In this document: positions 47,401 through 59,779 of the stretch, piece after piece
How the letters are laid out: each line of letters begins with the position of its first letter
How positions within the stretch are numbered: position 1 is the first letter of the stretch
Assembly: GCF_028750875.1 (NCBI RefSeq)
Contig: NW_026542597.1
Coordinates: forward strand, 68,524,030 to 68,588,029
Direction: 5' to 3'
Length of the DNA: 64,000 nt
Origin: Macrosteles quadrilineatus
Lineage: Eukaryota > Arthropoda > Insecta > Hemiptera > Cicadellidae
The notes under the pieces: generated by a model
Told to the model about the DNA's origin: nothing
The model's database searches: none
What the model saw: only the letters and a program-made list of their open reading frames with translations
Made by a program: the position numbers and the translations under genes

Positions 47401-49403
47401 CTCTTCTGCCAGACCGATTTTCATGATTGAGGTCTCAAATTGAAGGTATGCACGCAGAGATTTGCCATCAAGCATCGGTATATATTTACCTATAATCCCA
47501 CTCGGTGTATACGCAAATGAAATTTGCTCTCCATGTATTTCTTATGGAAGTTAAATTTGGTTTTTCTTTGCCGAGTTCGTTTGGCTCTTCTGCCAGACCG
47601 ATTTTCATGATTGAGGTCTCAAATTGAAGGTATGCACGCAGAGATTTGCCATCAAGCATCGGTATATATTTACCTATAATCCCACTCGGTGTATACGCAA
47701 ATGAAATTTGCTCTCCATGTATTTCTTATGGAAGTTAAATTTGGTTTTTCTTTGCCGAGTTCGTTTGGCTCTTCTACCCGACCGATTTTCATGATTGAGG
47801 TCTCAAATTGAAGGTATGCACGCACAGATTTGCCATCAAGCATCGGCATATAATTATCTATAGTATTAATCGGTTTATACGCAAATGAAATTTGCTCTCC
47901 ATGTATTTCTTATGGAAGTTAAATTTGGTTTTTCTTTGCCGAGTTCGTTTGGCTCTTCTACCCGACCGATTTTCATGATTGAGGTCTCGAATTGAAGGTA
48001 TGCAAGCACAGATTTGCCATCAAGCATCGGCATATATTTATCTATAATCCCACTCAGGTTATACGTAAACGAAATTTGCTCCCCATGTATTTCTTATGGG
48101 AGTTAAATTTGGCTTTTCTTTGCCGAGTTCGTTTGCCTCTTCTGCCAGACCGATTTTTATGATTGAGGTCTCAAATTGAAGGTATGCACGCAGAGATTTG
48201 CCATCAAGCATCGGTATATATTTACCTATAATCCCACTCGGTGTATACGCAAATGAAATTTACTCTCCATGTATTTCTTATGGAAGTTAAATTTGGTTTT
48301 TCTTTGCCGAGTTCGTTTGGCTCTTCTAACCGACCGATTTTCATGATTGAGGTCTCAAATTGAAGGTATGCACGCAGAGATTTGCCATCAAGCATCGGTA
48401 TATATTTACCTATAATCCCACTCGGTGTATACGCAAATGAAATTTGCTCTCCATGTATTTCTTATGGAAGTTAAATTTGGTTTTTCTTTGCCGAGTTCGT
48501 TTGGCTCTTCTGCCAGACCGATTTTCATGATTGAGGTCTCAAATTGAAGGTATGCACGCAGAGATTTGCCATCAAGCATCGGTATATATTTACCTATAAT
48601 CCCACTCGGTGTATACGCAAATGAAATTCGCTCTCCATGTATTTCTTATGGAAGTTAAATTTGGTTTTTCTTTGCCGAGTTCGTTTGGCTCTTCTGCCAG
48701 ACCGATTTTCATGATTGAGGTCTCAAATTGAAGGTATGCACGCAGAGATTTGCCATCAAGCATCGGTATATATTTACCTATAATCCCACTCGGTGTATAC
48801 GCAAATGAAATTTACTCTCCATGTATTTCTTACGGAAGTTAAATTTGGTTTTTCTTTGCCGAGTTCGTTTGGCTCTTCTAACCGACCGATTTTCATGATT
48901 GAGGTCTCGAATTGAAGGTATGCACGCACAGATTTGCCATCAATCATCTACAAATATTTACCTACAGTATTACACGACCAGAACACATAATTTGATTTAT
49001 TTTATAATTCTAACTTCAATTTAAGATGTACCTTTACCAGTTATAAATTTATAATCCTATATATTTTAGTCTAAGAACCTTTAGTTAAATACTGGCTTTC
49101 ATTTAAGGTATTAGTTATTCAAATCGGACGAGTTTCAAGCAAACGCAAGGTGATTAACCAATATAAAAATTATTTTTCATAATGTTTTAATATGGGTAAA
49201 AATTAATAGCTCCAGCATTGTTCATGTTTTTCTATATGTTTTAGACACAAACTAATCAGTAAATTATAGGATTTAATTTGAGATATTGATCGTTTGAATC
49301 AGTTAAGCTCAAGATACTGTATTACTCTATCAAAATTATAAATTTGATTATTTCTCGGATATAATAATTATTTTAACGCTGCGGAGCAGCATGGGTCCTC
49401 TAG
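44410..49403 (+). mobile_element. Non-autonomous Helitron, 4994 bp, carrying a satellite array
   Basis: It begins TCTTATATATTAAAAAAATT after an A (44409). It ends with the hairpin GCTGC GGA GCAGC (49378-49390), a nine-base spacer, and CTAG (49400-49403) before a T (49404). TC start, 3' hairpin, CTAG end and A/T insertion with no target duplication are all canonical. There is no Rep/helicase frame. Roughly 90 percent of its length is a tandem array derived from its own 5' region, followed by about 450 bp of unique 3' sequence. Confidence 0.85.
44425..48950 (+). repeat. 184-bp tandem repeat, 25 units, higher-order A-B-C-C-C structure
   Basis: I count 25 occurrences of the CCGATTTTCATGATTGAGGTC anchor region at 183-185 bp spacing. 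Three unit types are distinguishable: A (ATAATTATCTATAGTATTAATCG), B (TATTTATCTATAATCCCACTCAG) and C (TATTTACCTATAATCCCACTCGG, with GCAGAGATTTGCC). Their order is A B | A B C C C | A B C C C | C B | A B C C | A B C C C C | partial. Copies five units apart share private variants (CATCTGTATAT in units 7 and 12), so pentamers of about 919 bp were duplicated as blocks. All units contain stops. Confidence 0.92.
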
Positions 49404-50388
49404 TTTAATATGAGTTTGGACCGCTTTCCCATAAAAGAGTTTAATCTCATCTTGACTTTAATTAAAATGCCACTTGTGTAGGGAAAAGAACTACTGTAAC
49501 TAAATTATGCACTACACACTATTTTACGTAATAACTTACCGTGTGAATTTTCCTTATATTTGCCAGAACACTCTTAAAGATTTTGGTACAATAACAGTAC
49601 CAAGTCAATACGGACATTCTAAGGCGTGTGAATTTATATTTAGCGTTTTAACACTATTTTATGCACATATTTAACCACTTCAATATTATTCAAATACAAA
49701 AAGAAGAAACTTAACAGTTTTAGTTGAATATCCTTAATTAAGTTTAGGTTTGTCCATAAAATTGTGAATTGTCTATGTTCCTCTTTCATTTTAACACATT
49801 TTCTATTATAATGATAGAAAAAATAGCTAAACATGTTACAATAATTCCATTAGTTTTGGGTATTTTAAGGCTTAAATATTTCTAACAAAAACTACGTAAA
49901 CATCTTATAAAGCTTTTGAGCTATTAGTTTATCTAAATGACATTTTTGACTATTGAGAGATACAATTTCTCTCGTAGACAGAATCGATTGATGATGAAGT
50001 GCAGCATTGCGGAGATGTCGTCAGCACACGATGATGGACTGGCCCCACCGGATGTCGTTTGTTGTAGCCGGATATATCAGTGGTACCAACGTGACAACAT
50101 AAAATTACCATTTCCCGATGATATGTTCTGTATATACATGTAATGAAATAAACCCTAAGGATGAGTGTAATGTTCTATTTTTATTCATCAGCTTAAGTGT
50201 TTTTAGTATTCTTAAAAAGGCGTTTTAGTTTCTAATTTTATTAACATGTTGCCTATAATTAATGTGGTAAAATCTATAAATACAATTAATTCATCAACGT
50301 CTTTGAGATGTTTTCTCTACTATATCTAATGGATGTTATTAATACATTTTGTTTTCAATAATCACATTGAGTTTTGTTTTATTAATAA
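49404..50388. other. Intergenic sequence between two Helitrons
   Basis: AT-rich except for a GC-richer patch at 49980-50110 that carries an unrecognised 68-codon frame (49937-50143). I do not support it as a gene. Confidence 0.4.
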
Positions 50389-50499
50389 CTAGCTGCTTGC
50401 TGCTAGGTAAATGGGAAGTGGGAGAATTAGTGATGAGTGAGTGAGTGAGTGAGTGAGTGAGTGAGTGTGTCAGTGAGGGCTTTGCCTTTTATATATTTA
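50389..50499 (-). mobile_element. Micro-Helitron, 111 bp, minus strand
   Basis: Read on the minus strand it starts TCTAAATATATAAAAGGCAA after an A, continues AGCCCTCACTGAC with a CACT/GTGA microsatellite, and ends CTAGCAGCAAGCAGCTAG before a T. Terminal TC and CTAG, a short inverted repeat near the 3' end and the A/T junction fit a severely deleted Helitron. The GTGA tandem run (50436-50465) makes up about a quarter of its length. Confidence 0.72.
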
Positions 50500-52004
50500 G
50501 ATTATTTTATATAATAATAGACTTAATTCTCGATCATCTCTTGTTCATCCTCTATTGCCCATGATAATTTTTATCCAGCATAACATGTTTGTGACATAAA
50601 TCTAATTACTTCGATTTACTTTTGTCAATTATATAATTTGGACATTTTAATAATATTGATACTAAAAAATAACTATTATTGTTGCATATAAAACCAAATA
50701 CATACATTTTAAAGTAAGACTCAGTGTATATTGACATGCCTAATGTATAAGTGAACTTAAGATTGATTTGATTAGTGTGGATTAATTTAATTTAACATAT
50801 TTAACATATTAAAATGACAACTTCATTCCGCTATAAACCATTGAATTAGTAGTTATAGCAGATAAAAAGAAGAAACTTAGCAGGATGGATATAAGTAATG
50901 TAATGACATAAAATGCTATCCTCACAAGAATAATTTTGCCTTTCTTGTATTAAAATTTCAACTGTATATCTCCCGTATTTAATAGCTTGAAACAATAATA
51001 TTTTTTTTAATTCACCCTAGTTATCCAACTAATATAATTTATTTTTGTAAAACTACCAAAGATTTATTTACGTGAGTGTCATGTTTATAATGTTATTTAC
51101 TTTTTTCTCCTTTTAAGTAAACGACAGAGTCCTGGTATTGTTTTTATTTAACTTAAAATTGTTAATACAATTTATTCAAGTGTTAATGTTTCAGTACAGA
51201 ACTAGAACTAAGCACCAACCTCTCAGGATTTGAAGATAATACTATATCTATATTCGGCTAAACTTCTCTAGATTTACAAGATTTCCAGTACCTTACAACG
51301 TAAATATTTCATTTGAAACTAGCTGGGTCCCCTTTGTGCTTTAAATAGACAAAAACGTATCAAAATACTGTCAAATAGTTTATATTTTGAAAATAATTCA
51401 ACTTAAATTAAACCCAATCATGGAACTAATATATTACATACTTTCTACCTAGTCGAGTCTGACCAAGCGACATTGAAGTCTAAAAGTTTTCCTTTGTGAA
51501 GTTTGAAAGTTTTACAAGTTTGTAAATTAGCCGATAACGTCAGCTTTATGACAAAACTTTGCGGTGAATTTTAATTTACGAGTTTGGGGTAAAGAATGAT
51601 ATTGTTCAGTTTTGTTTTCCCTGCAAATTCCAGGATTTCTGTGACTGAAATTATACTTTGCAATGTTTGAATAAACGTTTAATGTTAACCTACATTTACT
51701 TGTTATATAGCTTTCTATGCTTACTTATAATTATTTCTAAAAACATTAATTTGGAGTAGGGAATGCCAGTAGCAGTTAGTCTGTCGATGGAGAACTGGAA
51801 GCACGTACTTCTTGTATTTTCTAAAATCATGTCGGTGTTTTTTTTATTTTTTTTTAATACAGGCAATACAATCTTTAATAAAATTATTAGTTATACACCT
51901 TAAACCTATTTTTGGAGAAAATGCTCCTCATATTCTATTCACATGCATATGTTTTAAAATATATGTTACATGTATGATACTAGTTAATTTTGGCACTATT
52001 GCTT
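50500..52004. other. AT-rich intergenic sequence
   Basis: No gene, RNA or repeat boundary recognised. Confidence 0.45.
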
Positions 52005-52760
52005 TAGTACCAAAGTTGGTACCAGTGGGATAGTACTGATTTTGGTACCAGTAGAGTAGTGCCGATGTTCTTACCAATATGGTACCAAAATGCATACGTT
52101 GATACCAACCTCATACCAACATGGTATCAGTAGGGTTGTGCCGATGTTCATACCAATACGGTGGTACCAATGTTGATACCGGTGGGCTAGTACTGATGTT
52201 GGTACCAGTGTGGTAGTAGGCCCGCCGATGTTGATACCAATACGGTGGTACCCATGTTGATACCAGTGGGCTAGTACTGATGTTGGTACCAGTGCGGTAG
52301 TAGGCATACCGATGTTGATACCAATATGGCGGTACCAATGTTGATACCGGTGGGCTAGTACTGATGTTGGTACCAGTGTGGTAGTAGGCCCGCCGATGTT
52401 GATACCAATACGGTGGTACCCATGTTGATACCAGTGGGCTAGTACTGATGTTGGTACCAGTGCGGTAGTAGGCATACCGATGTTGATACCAATATGGCGG
52501 TACCAATGTTGATACCAGTGGGCTAGTACTGATGTTGGTACCAGTGCGGTAGTAGGGCCACCGATGCTGATACTAATATGGCGGTACCAATGTTTATACC
52601 AGTGGAATAATACTAATATACTGATATTGGTACCAGTGCGGTAGTAGGCATACCGATGTTGATACCAATAGGTGGTACCAATGGTTATACCCGTGGAATA
52701 GTACCGATGTTGATACCAATAATGTATCGACCGATGTGGTACCGATATTGATGGTGGCCT
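52005..52760. repeat. GGTACC minisatellite, 28-bp basic and 84-bp higher-order unit
   Basis: Basic units of about 28 bp (GGTACCAATGTTGATACCAG type) are arranged in triplets. The anchor GGTACCAGTG recurs at 52201, 52285, 52369, 52453 and 52537, exactly 84 bp apart, and alternate 84-bp units match better, giving a 168-bp level. Because 84 is divisible by three, the minus strand holds open frames of 253 codons (52071-52832) and 131 codons with a 28-residue period (WYQHWYRHIGINIG type). The low-complexity composition and both-frame openness argue for an incidental ORF. Confidence 0.92.
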
Positions 52761-52839
52761 GTGCAGGACTGTCCGCACTGATGTAGTTTTGTTACAGACC
52801 GATGTATCAGTTAAATCAACATAACAGAGCACAGAATTG

Positions 52840-53780
52840 GTTTGGTTCAGCGAAAGATCTGTTTATTTGAGAATTCGTCTCTCGTGAATCCATGCACAGT
52901 ATTTTAAATTTTTATACCACAAATAAATGCTTACAGATTACAGTAAATCGTAATACAAATTAATGAGCTTAACGGATCACATACAAAATTATAGTAGCCT
53001 TTTAAAAAAACGTGTCGAAAAAACAAGAGTGTTGCATTTTAATGTTAAAACACATTTCATACTTATAAATCATAAAATATTTATAAATTTTTTATTATTT
53101 TTTAAGATTTTTTAACTTTCTTCTTTGTATTTATTCACGAGCTTACTGTGCTCATTACTTTGATTAATTAATGCATAGATATATTTTAAAACTGACAAAG
53201 TTTTATTTCAAAGACAATGCGTTCAAAGCTGCAATGTAGAGAGGAGTTTCATTGTGCAGCAATGGGTGATTACACACGCTATATCCTCAGTAAACGGAAA
53301 GCTGCGCTTAACTGTTTACTGTCACAGTTTAATTTAGCCTCATTTAATCCAGAAATGAGCAAATTTCTTCAGCTGCCACACAACTCTTGGTAATCTCTCT
53401 AACTTGTCTTTGTCTTCTCAATGTGTCTTCCACATCTCTTCCTAACCTCTTTCTCCTCTTCTTCAATTATCCCGTGAATATCTTTTGTCTCTTGTGTTAA
53501 ACTTTATATATTCTGCAAACAAACATAAATTTATAAACATAACAAATAGGATGTGTTGTAGAAAGTTAGAGCAAGATAAGTAATAGGTAATAGTTTTAAA
53601 AAAATCCTTCCTTGTAGTGATTTTATGACAAATGGCTGATACAAAGAAAATTAAATGAGGCAGTGTCATCATTGAACGACACCCACTTTGGTGTGGTTTT
53701 AAAAAAATCGAATGAAATTATGTTTAGCTTTTGTAACTGACTAAGACATCATAAACGTAAGTTAGTCTATTTTGTGTCCT
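52840..53780. other. Intergenic sequence, nothing recognised
   Basis: AT-rich. The segment 53390-53470 is CT-rich on the plus strand. No gene supported. Confidence 0.4.
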
Positions 53781-53784
53781 CTTC

Positions 53785-53813
53785 CCGTTGCAAAGCTCGG
53801 GTACAACAGCTAG
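53785..53813 (+). mobile_element. Helitron-like 3' terminus
   Basis: CCCGTTGCAAAGCTCGGGTA is followed by CAACAGCTAG before a T, with a CCCG/CGGG hairpin potential. It resembles the 3' end of the Helitron at 31419. I could not find its TC 5' end, so this may be a fragment. Confidence 0.5.
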
Positions 53814-53829
53814 TGTGTTATAAATTACC

Positions 53830-56260
53830 ACATACTTTTGTACACGCTTCGTTTGGACAATACACCTAAATCGACACTGCAGCACTAAGGAACCATTATT
53901 GAAACCAAGCCAAGCTATTAAGAATACATTCCAAAGCTACAAATTATAATTCACGTAAATTCTCCAAACCAAATTGTATGAACTACAATAGCTATTTGTG
54001 TATTAAAAGCGCAAAGTACGTCATTGCTGCTCGAGAACTGGAGATGGCCGCACGAGACTTTAGCCAGCTGAGTAAACACGTAATACAAGATTTTTCCTAC
54101 CTCCATAGACCTAATTAACTTATAACAACACACAGATTACTTATAACTTATTAGATGTGTATATGTATATATAATGTCATTAAGGTTATGTTTGCCATTT
54201 TAAAGTTATGTTAATTGCTTACCGGTTGTTAACGTACCGGATCCGCGACTGTCGAAGTAGAAACGACAACTGTGAAATCAGCTGATTTAGCGAGAGTGAT
54301 CCATTTCCAATTCCGCTCTAGAGCGGCAATGAGCTTTTTTGCGTACTGTCTACAAGTATGGCATTGTAATCATTCCCATGCAGTGGAAGGGAAAAACATT
54401 ATGATAGTAACATAATTATAATGTCAGTATAATAGTGGGATAACATTTCTGTGTAATACAAGGAAATAATTTGACTTTCAGGTATCTGCATTCAACAATC
54501 ACTCCTTTTTTCATAACATAACAGATGTTCACACTGAATGCTTACAGTTGGGTTTATATGTGAGATTTCTCTGCTGAAGTAGGTTAACCACCTCAATCAG
54601 CGCAGGGCGATTTCTCCAGTAGCAAAATAAATCCAACTTATCCAACGACCCGTTTTCATCAGTGTCGCGATTTGTCAATTCTCGCTACCTTGCTCTTAAG
54701 ATTCTATCATTGGTTGAGATGATTTCCTTATCGCCTCAATTGCCTGATAGGTCTGAAACATGTCGTTTGAAATATTTTGAATACTTCCGATAACGGTTAA
54801 ATATTATAATAGTTTGTTTGTAACTTTTGTATTTCTAGCTTGCATTCGTTGTTTATGTTTTGTCATTTTTTGTATGTTATACAGTAAGTGTTTTTTATGT
54901 AAAAAAAAGTTAAAGGTATTTTATAAGGAAGTCAAGGTTTAACAGATATATTGAACCACTTAGATCTACATAGTGTATGCAATTGATTTGTTTTATTCTT
55001 GGGTACATTTTGTTTTTTAGTTATCTTATTTTCAAATAATTTTAATCCTTTTTATAAGAATGTAGTGAATAAAAACATCCGATTGTCAAAGTACACTGGT
55101 GTAAGCAAAATACAGACTAAGTTATTTTTTCTTATTTCTAGTTTCCTATCGGTAGGCTTGACTACATTTTGAGGCAAACATCGATTAAATATTCTCGTGT
55201 CCTTTAAAGTATGAGATCAAGTTTTTTTTTTCATTCGACTGAATCACATTATTATGCAGTAGTAGTATGAAATAAATTATTTGAACACTGCTACAATCAC
55301 TAATTCACTATTCACCAATCACTAATTGTTCAGTGTAAATACTGGTACATGCAATAAGATATACGATTTTAAATTTCACAACGTTGTAATATTAAAGCGA
55401 TGGGCTCATATAAAGAGATGCATTGCCAAACATTTTCAACACTTGTGAATTATGTACGATAAAACGTATTACAAGGAATATATGAATAGCATGAATCTTA
55501 TCTCGGATATAAGGTTTAACTCCTTTCGATAAGAAGGCTGAATACAACGCCAGGGCAACTTCTTTTGTTCACATCAAACATTCGCACGCCTTACTTTTTT
55601 ATTAGTTTCTCTCAAAGAAGATGGGTCTTAGTAATTCCTATGCATATTACTCAAATATGCCTAGAGTGTCTTTGTTTTGTACCTTTGTTATCAATTGGGT
55701 TTTATTAGTTTAGTATTTTATCACTGGCTTCAGTAGTTTCTCAAATAAACATTGCGTGAAATTTTACAATAAACAAATTGTTTTCTGGAAGCAGTCGTGT
55801 CGTGTTAAACTAGACATGGCACAATGCTACGCACACAAGAATGCTGTATGGTTCAATTCAATAACCTATGTGTAGATCAAGTTGTTTACCAATCAAGGCT
55901 AACAAAGCGTTGGGCTAAATGGAGTAGAAAGCTTCTAATGAGTTGGGCTTTCAGTTGTAAATTCGATTATAAACTACCGCGTGGGGAATTGGGAAATGAA
56001 TTACCTTTACGGGATATTAAGCTTTCATTAAAACTTACCTCGTACCTAACAACTCAGCATTGTGAGTAAATACTCTTTTATGTATTCGTCAATATTATAG
56101 ATCAACTGAAGACAGTTTTAAGGAGGATATCTGTCCTATGTGTTTAGACTATACCTTTAATGATTTTCGCCCACCTTCACATCCTAGGACGATAGGTTCT
56201 AGCACTGTTTTACACATTACTTCAGTCTAGTCCTTGAGAGTTACGATATTATCACATAGA
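53830..56260. other. Intergenic sequence with a retroelement-like motif
   Basis: No gene supported. At 54741-54765, GCCTGATAGGTCTGAAACATG resembles the CCTGANGA...GAAAC pattern seen at 18972 and, inverted, at 63422-63456. An 81-codon frame at 55824-56069 is unrecognised. Confidence 0.4.
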
Positions 56261-56267
56261 AAAAATC

Positions 56268-56350
56268 CATTGGGGATTGGCGAGGTATGAACCCGAGACC
56301 TCTTGCTCCGAAGCCCCCAGCTCTACACCAGCTCGCTCCCCCATACTTTT
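56268..56350 (-). mobile_element. tRNA-derived SINE head, family S2, minus strand
   Basis: On the minus strand: GGGGGAGCGAGCTGGTGTAGAG (A-box region) and CTCGGGTTCATACCTCGCC (B box), closely matching 42241-42315 in layout. No acceptor stem is formed. Confidence 0.65.
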
Positions 56351-56359
56351 AACGATACT

Positions 56360-57870
56360 GATAATAAACTTAATAATAGCTCATAAAAGAAAGATCATGT
56401 CGTCTTTTTACCCTACAATTAGGTTCAATCTATTTTATAATTTTCCAGGCCGTAGCAATTTAAACAATTTTCTTGTATGGTTATAAATTTACGTTTTTAT
56501 TAATTTTAAAGGCGATTTAACAAAAATGTCCATACAAATTAATGCCTTAACGCTGTATATGCAGATAAATTATCCATGATTTGTATAAATACATGTACAT
56601 CGGTGATCCTGTATAAAATATAGGTATTTAAACCACTACCTATGTAATTCAGAGTTTACCCACCCTAAAAAAAGGAATTTGCCTTTGTATTTTATTAAAT
56701 TCTTAGTATATTACTTTGAAAAAAACTGTTTTCTTAAAACACTTTTTACTACTTTATAAAACCTTAAAGAAACAGTGTGAATCCAGGCTTGTAAAAGGAA
56801 ACTGCCTCTCTGCAAATCCCGTCTAAGCTCTAGATAGTCATAAAACTGTATTTGCAGGGATAGCTTTGAATGTGTCGGAATGCTCAAAGTAGGGTTTGTA
56901 TAAGAAACTCTAGCATTTATTTTAGAAGCATTAGGTCGTTTTAGTGGCAGTCTATTAAAACTAAGTACATCTGGAGCGTTTACTTGCATTGGATAAGTAT
57001 TTTTTGCATTGCCAATCCACCTAATGCATTTTAAATACAACATTGTATGATAAGATTTCTAAAAGGTTTTCTTTAACAGATTGCAAAAAGCCGAGTCTGA
57101 ATTATTTAGGAAGGAATTCGTAGTTTTAAGATTTCTTCATAAACGAGTTCTATTTGTCTTATTATTTTTGTATGCCTTAGAGAACTTGTTCTCATTGAAC
57201 ACAAATGAGAAACACGCCTTTCAGTCCAAAAAAAATTGATGTGATTAAAAAAGGTTACCATTTTGAAAAACTAATACGATTATTTCTCTAAACGGTGTAT
57301 TTATATCCATTGGACTGGCGCTGCTCTATATACCAAACTAGACAATACCGTATGTATTAATCCCTAGACAATTGACTGTACAGGTAAAATACACAAAATA
57401 CACGCCTGGGACATCGAGTCTGATGAAACTCTCCTGTCATGGTTTGTTGTTCAGAAAACCAATCGATAATTTAAATTATTTAGCTTTTATTTGAATCAGG
57501 TTTATGTTACTGAAAACATGTTTGCAAAAGCAGAGCATAGAAATACATTGTATTATTCCTATTAGATTTCATGTTTCGATTATATAATTAAAATATTTTA
57601 TCGATGCGCAATGTTGATTCAATTCAAACTGAATATTTTGGTGTAGTGAACTGCAATTGTTATATAAAATCGACTTATTGGATTTAAGTCATATACTACT
57701 TATTTTTACCAATAACCATCACTATTATCTGGCTTCTAAAACAGTGAGTTCTCAATTACAGAGAACAATCTCAATGCCTAAGATACCTCTCGTTGTTTTC
57801 TATATAGGATTTATAGCATCAGTGGGTTCCGAACCGTCGGGGCACGATATCATTGCCTGAAAAAGTACAC
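56360..57870. other. Intergenic sequence, one unrecognised long frame
   Basis: The longest frame is 110 codons on the minus strand (56711-57043), basic and without a recognisable domain. No splice partners or homologous copy in this window, so I do not annotate it as a gene. Confidence 0.4.
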
Positions 57871-57875
57871 TATAT

Positions 57876-59775
57876 AATGTGTGTACATACCACATTACGT
57901 TTGTGCTGGCTGCTGGTAAGATGTAGGTCATATATCAGTCAGCGTCTATACACCAGATGACATACAACACTCTTGGGATGTCCTTGTATACTGTAGTGTA
58001 CCTTCCACTGTGTCCTGTGTGTATATACCACATTGTCTTTGTACTGGCTGCTGGTGAGCTGTAGGTCATATATCAGACACTGTTTATACACCAGATGTCA
58101 TACAACACTCTTGGGATGTCCGTGAATACTGTAGCGTTCCTTCCACTGTGTCCTGTGTGTATAGCCTGCATTGTGTTTGTGCTGGCTGCTGGTAAGATGT
58201 AGGTCATATATCAGTCAGCGTCTATACACCAGATGACATACAACACTCTTGGGATGTCCTTGTATACTGTAGTGTACCTTCCACTGTGTCCTGTGTGTAT
58301 ATACCACATTGTCTTTGTACTGGCTGCTGGTGAGCTGTAGGTCATATATCAGACACTGTTTATACACCAGATGTCATACAACACTCTTGGGATGTCCGTG
58401 TATACTGTAGTGTACCTTCCACTGTGTCCTGTGTGTATAGACCACATTGTCTTTGTACTGGCTGCTGGTGAGATGTAGGTCATATATCAGACACTGTTTA
58501 TACACCAGATGTCATACAACACTCTTGGGATGTCCGTGTATACTGTAGTGTACCTTCCACTGTGTCCTGTGTGTATAGACCACATTGTCTTTGTACTGGC
58601 TGCTGGTGAGATGTAGGTCATATATCAGACACCGTCTATACACCAGATGTCATACAACACTCTTGGGATGACCCTGTATACTGGAGTGTACCTTCCACTG
58701 TGTCCTGTGTATATAGACTACATTGTGTTTGTACTGGCTGCTGGTGAGATGAAGTTCATATATCAGACACTGTTTATACACCAGATGACATACAACACTC
58801 TTGGGATGTCCTTGTATACTGTAGTGTGCCTTCCACTATGTCCTGTGTGTATAGACTGCATTGTGTTTGTACTGGCTGCTGGTGAGATGTATGTCATATA
58901 TCAGACACTGTCTATACACCAGATGTCATACAATACTCTTGGGATGACCCTGTATACTGGAGTGTACCTTCCACTGTGTCCTGTGTATATAGACTACATT
59001 GTGTTTGTACTGGCTGCTGGTGAGATGAAGTTCATATATCAGACACTGTTTATACACCAGATGACATACAACACTCTTGGGATGTCCTTGTATACTGTAG
59101 TGTGCCTTCCACTGTGTCCTGTGTGTATAGACTGCATTGTTTTTGTGCTGGCTGCTGATGAGATGTATGTCATATATCAGACACTGTCTATACACCAGAT
59201 GTCATACAATACTCTTGGGATGACCCTGTATACTGGAGTGTACCTTCCACTGTGTCCTGTGTATATAGACTACATTGTGTTTGTACTGGCTGCTGGTGAG
59301 ATGAAGTTCATATATCAGACACTGTTTATACACCAGATGACATACAACACTCTTGGGATGTCCTTGTATACTGTAGTGTGCCTTCCACTGTGTCCTGTGT
59401 GTATAGACTGCATTGTTTTTGTACTGGCTGCTGGTGAGATGTATGTCATATATCAGACACTGTCTATACACCAGATGTCATACAATACTCTTGGGATGAC
59501 CCTGTATACTGGAGTGTACCTTCCACTGTGTCCTGTGTATATAGACTACATTGTGTTTGTACTGGCTGCTGGTGAGATGAAGTTCATATATCAGACACTG
59601 TTTATACACCAGATGACATACAACACTCTTGGGATGTCCTTGTATACTGTAGTGTGCCTTCCACTGTGTCCTGTGTGTATAGCCTGCATTGTTTTTGTGC
59701 TGGCTGCTGATGAGATGTAGCCTAAGTCATATATCAGAGACTGCCTTATACACCAAATTACATACAACACTTTTG
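57876..59775 (+). repeat. 138-bp satellite, 14 units, dimeric higher-order structure
   Basis: Fourteen units each carry ACTCTTGGGATG, CTTCCACTGTGTCCTGTG and CTGGCTGCTGGTGAGATG at about 138-bp spacing. From 58647 to 59720 two variants alternate (GATGACCCTG versus GATGTCCTTG, and GAAGTTCAT versus GTATGTCAT), giving a 276-bp dimer repeated four times. The left part shows an earlier, different dimer (TCAGTCAGCGTC versus TCAGACACTG). As 138 is a multiple of three, one frame stays open for 357 codons with a 46-residue period (units begin SYNTLGMTLYTGVYLPL). Minus-strand frames are open too, so coding is doubtful. Confidence 0.92.
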
Positions 59776-59779
59776 GGAT

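Noticed and set aside
44425..48950. CRISPR-like array
   Set aside because: There are no unique spacers; the units are contiguous 184-bp repeats within a Helitron in a eukaryotic genome.
49937..50143. 68-codon frame in a GC-richer patch
   Set aside because: No family resemblance and no conserved copy; not enough evidence for a gene.
52071..52832. 253-codon minus-strand frame as a gene
   Set aside because: It is produced by an 84-bp minisatellite whose period is a multiple of three; overlapping frames are open as well and composition is that of the repeat.
56711..57043. 110-codon basic minus-strand frame
   Set aside because: No domain, no paralogue and no splice context; this length occurs by chance in 64 kb.
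58647..59720. 357-codon plus-strand frame as a membrane protein gene
   Set aside because: It follows exactly the 138-bp satellite period, with minus-strand frames also open; no non-repeat coding flanks.
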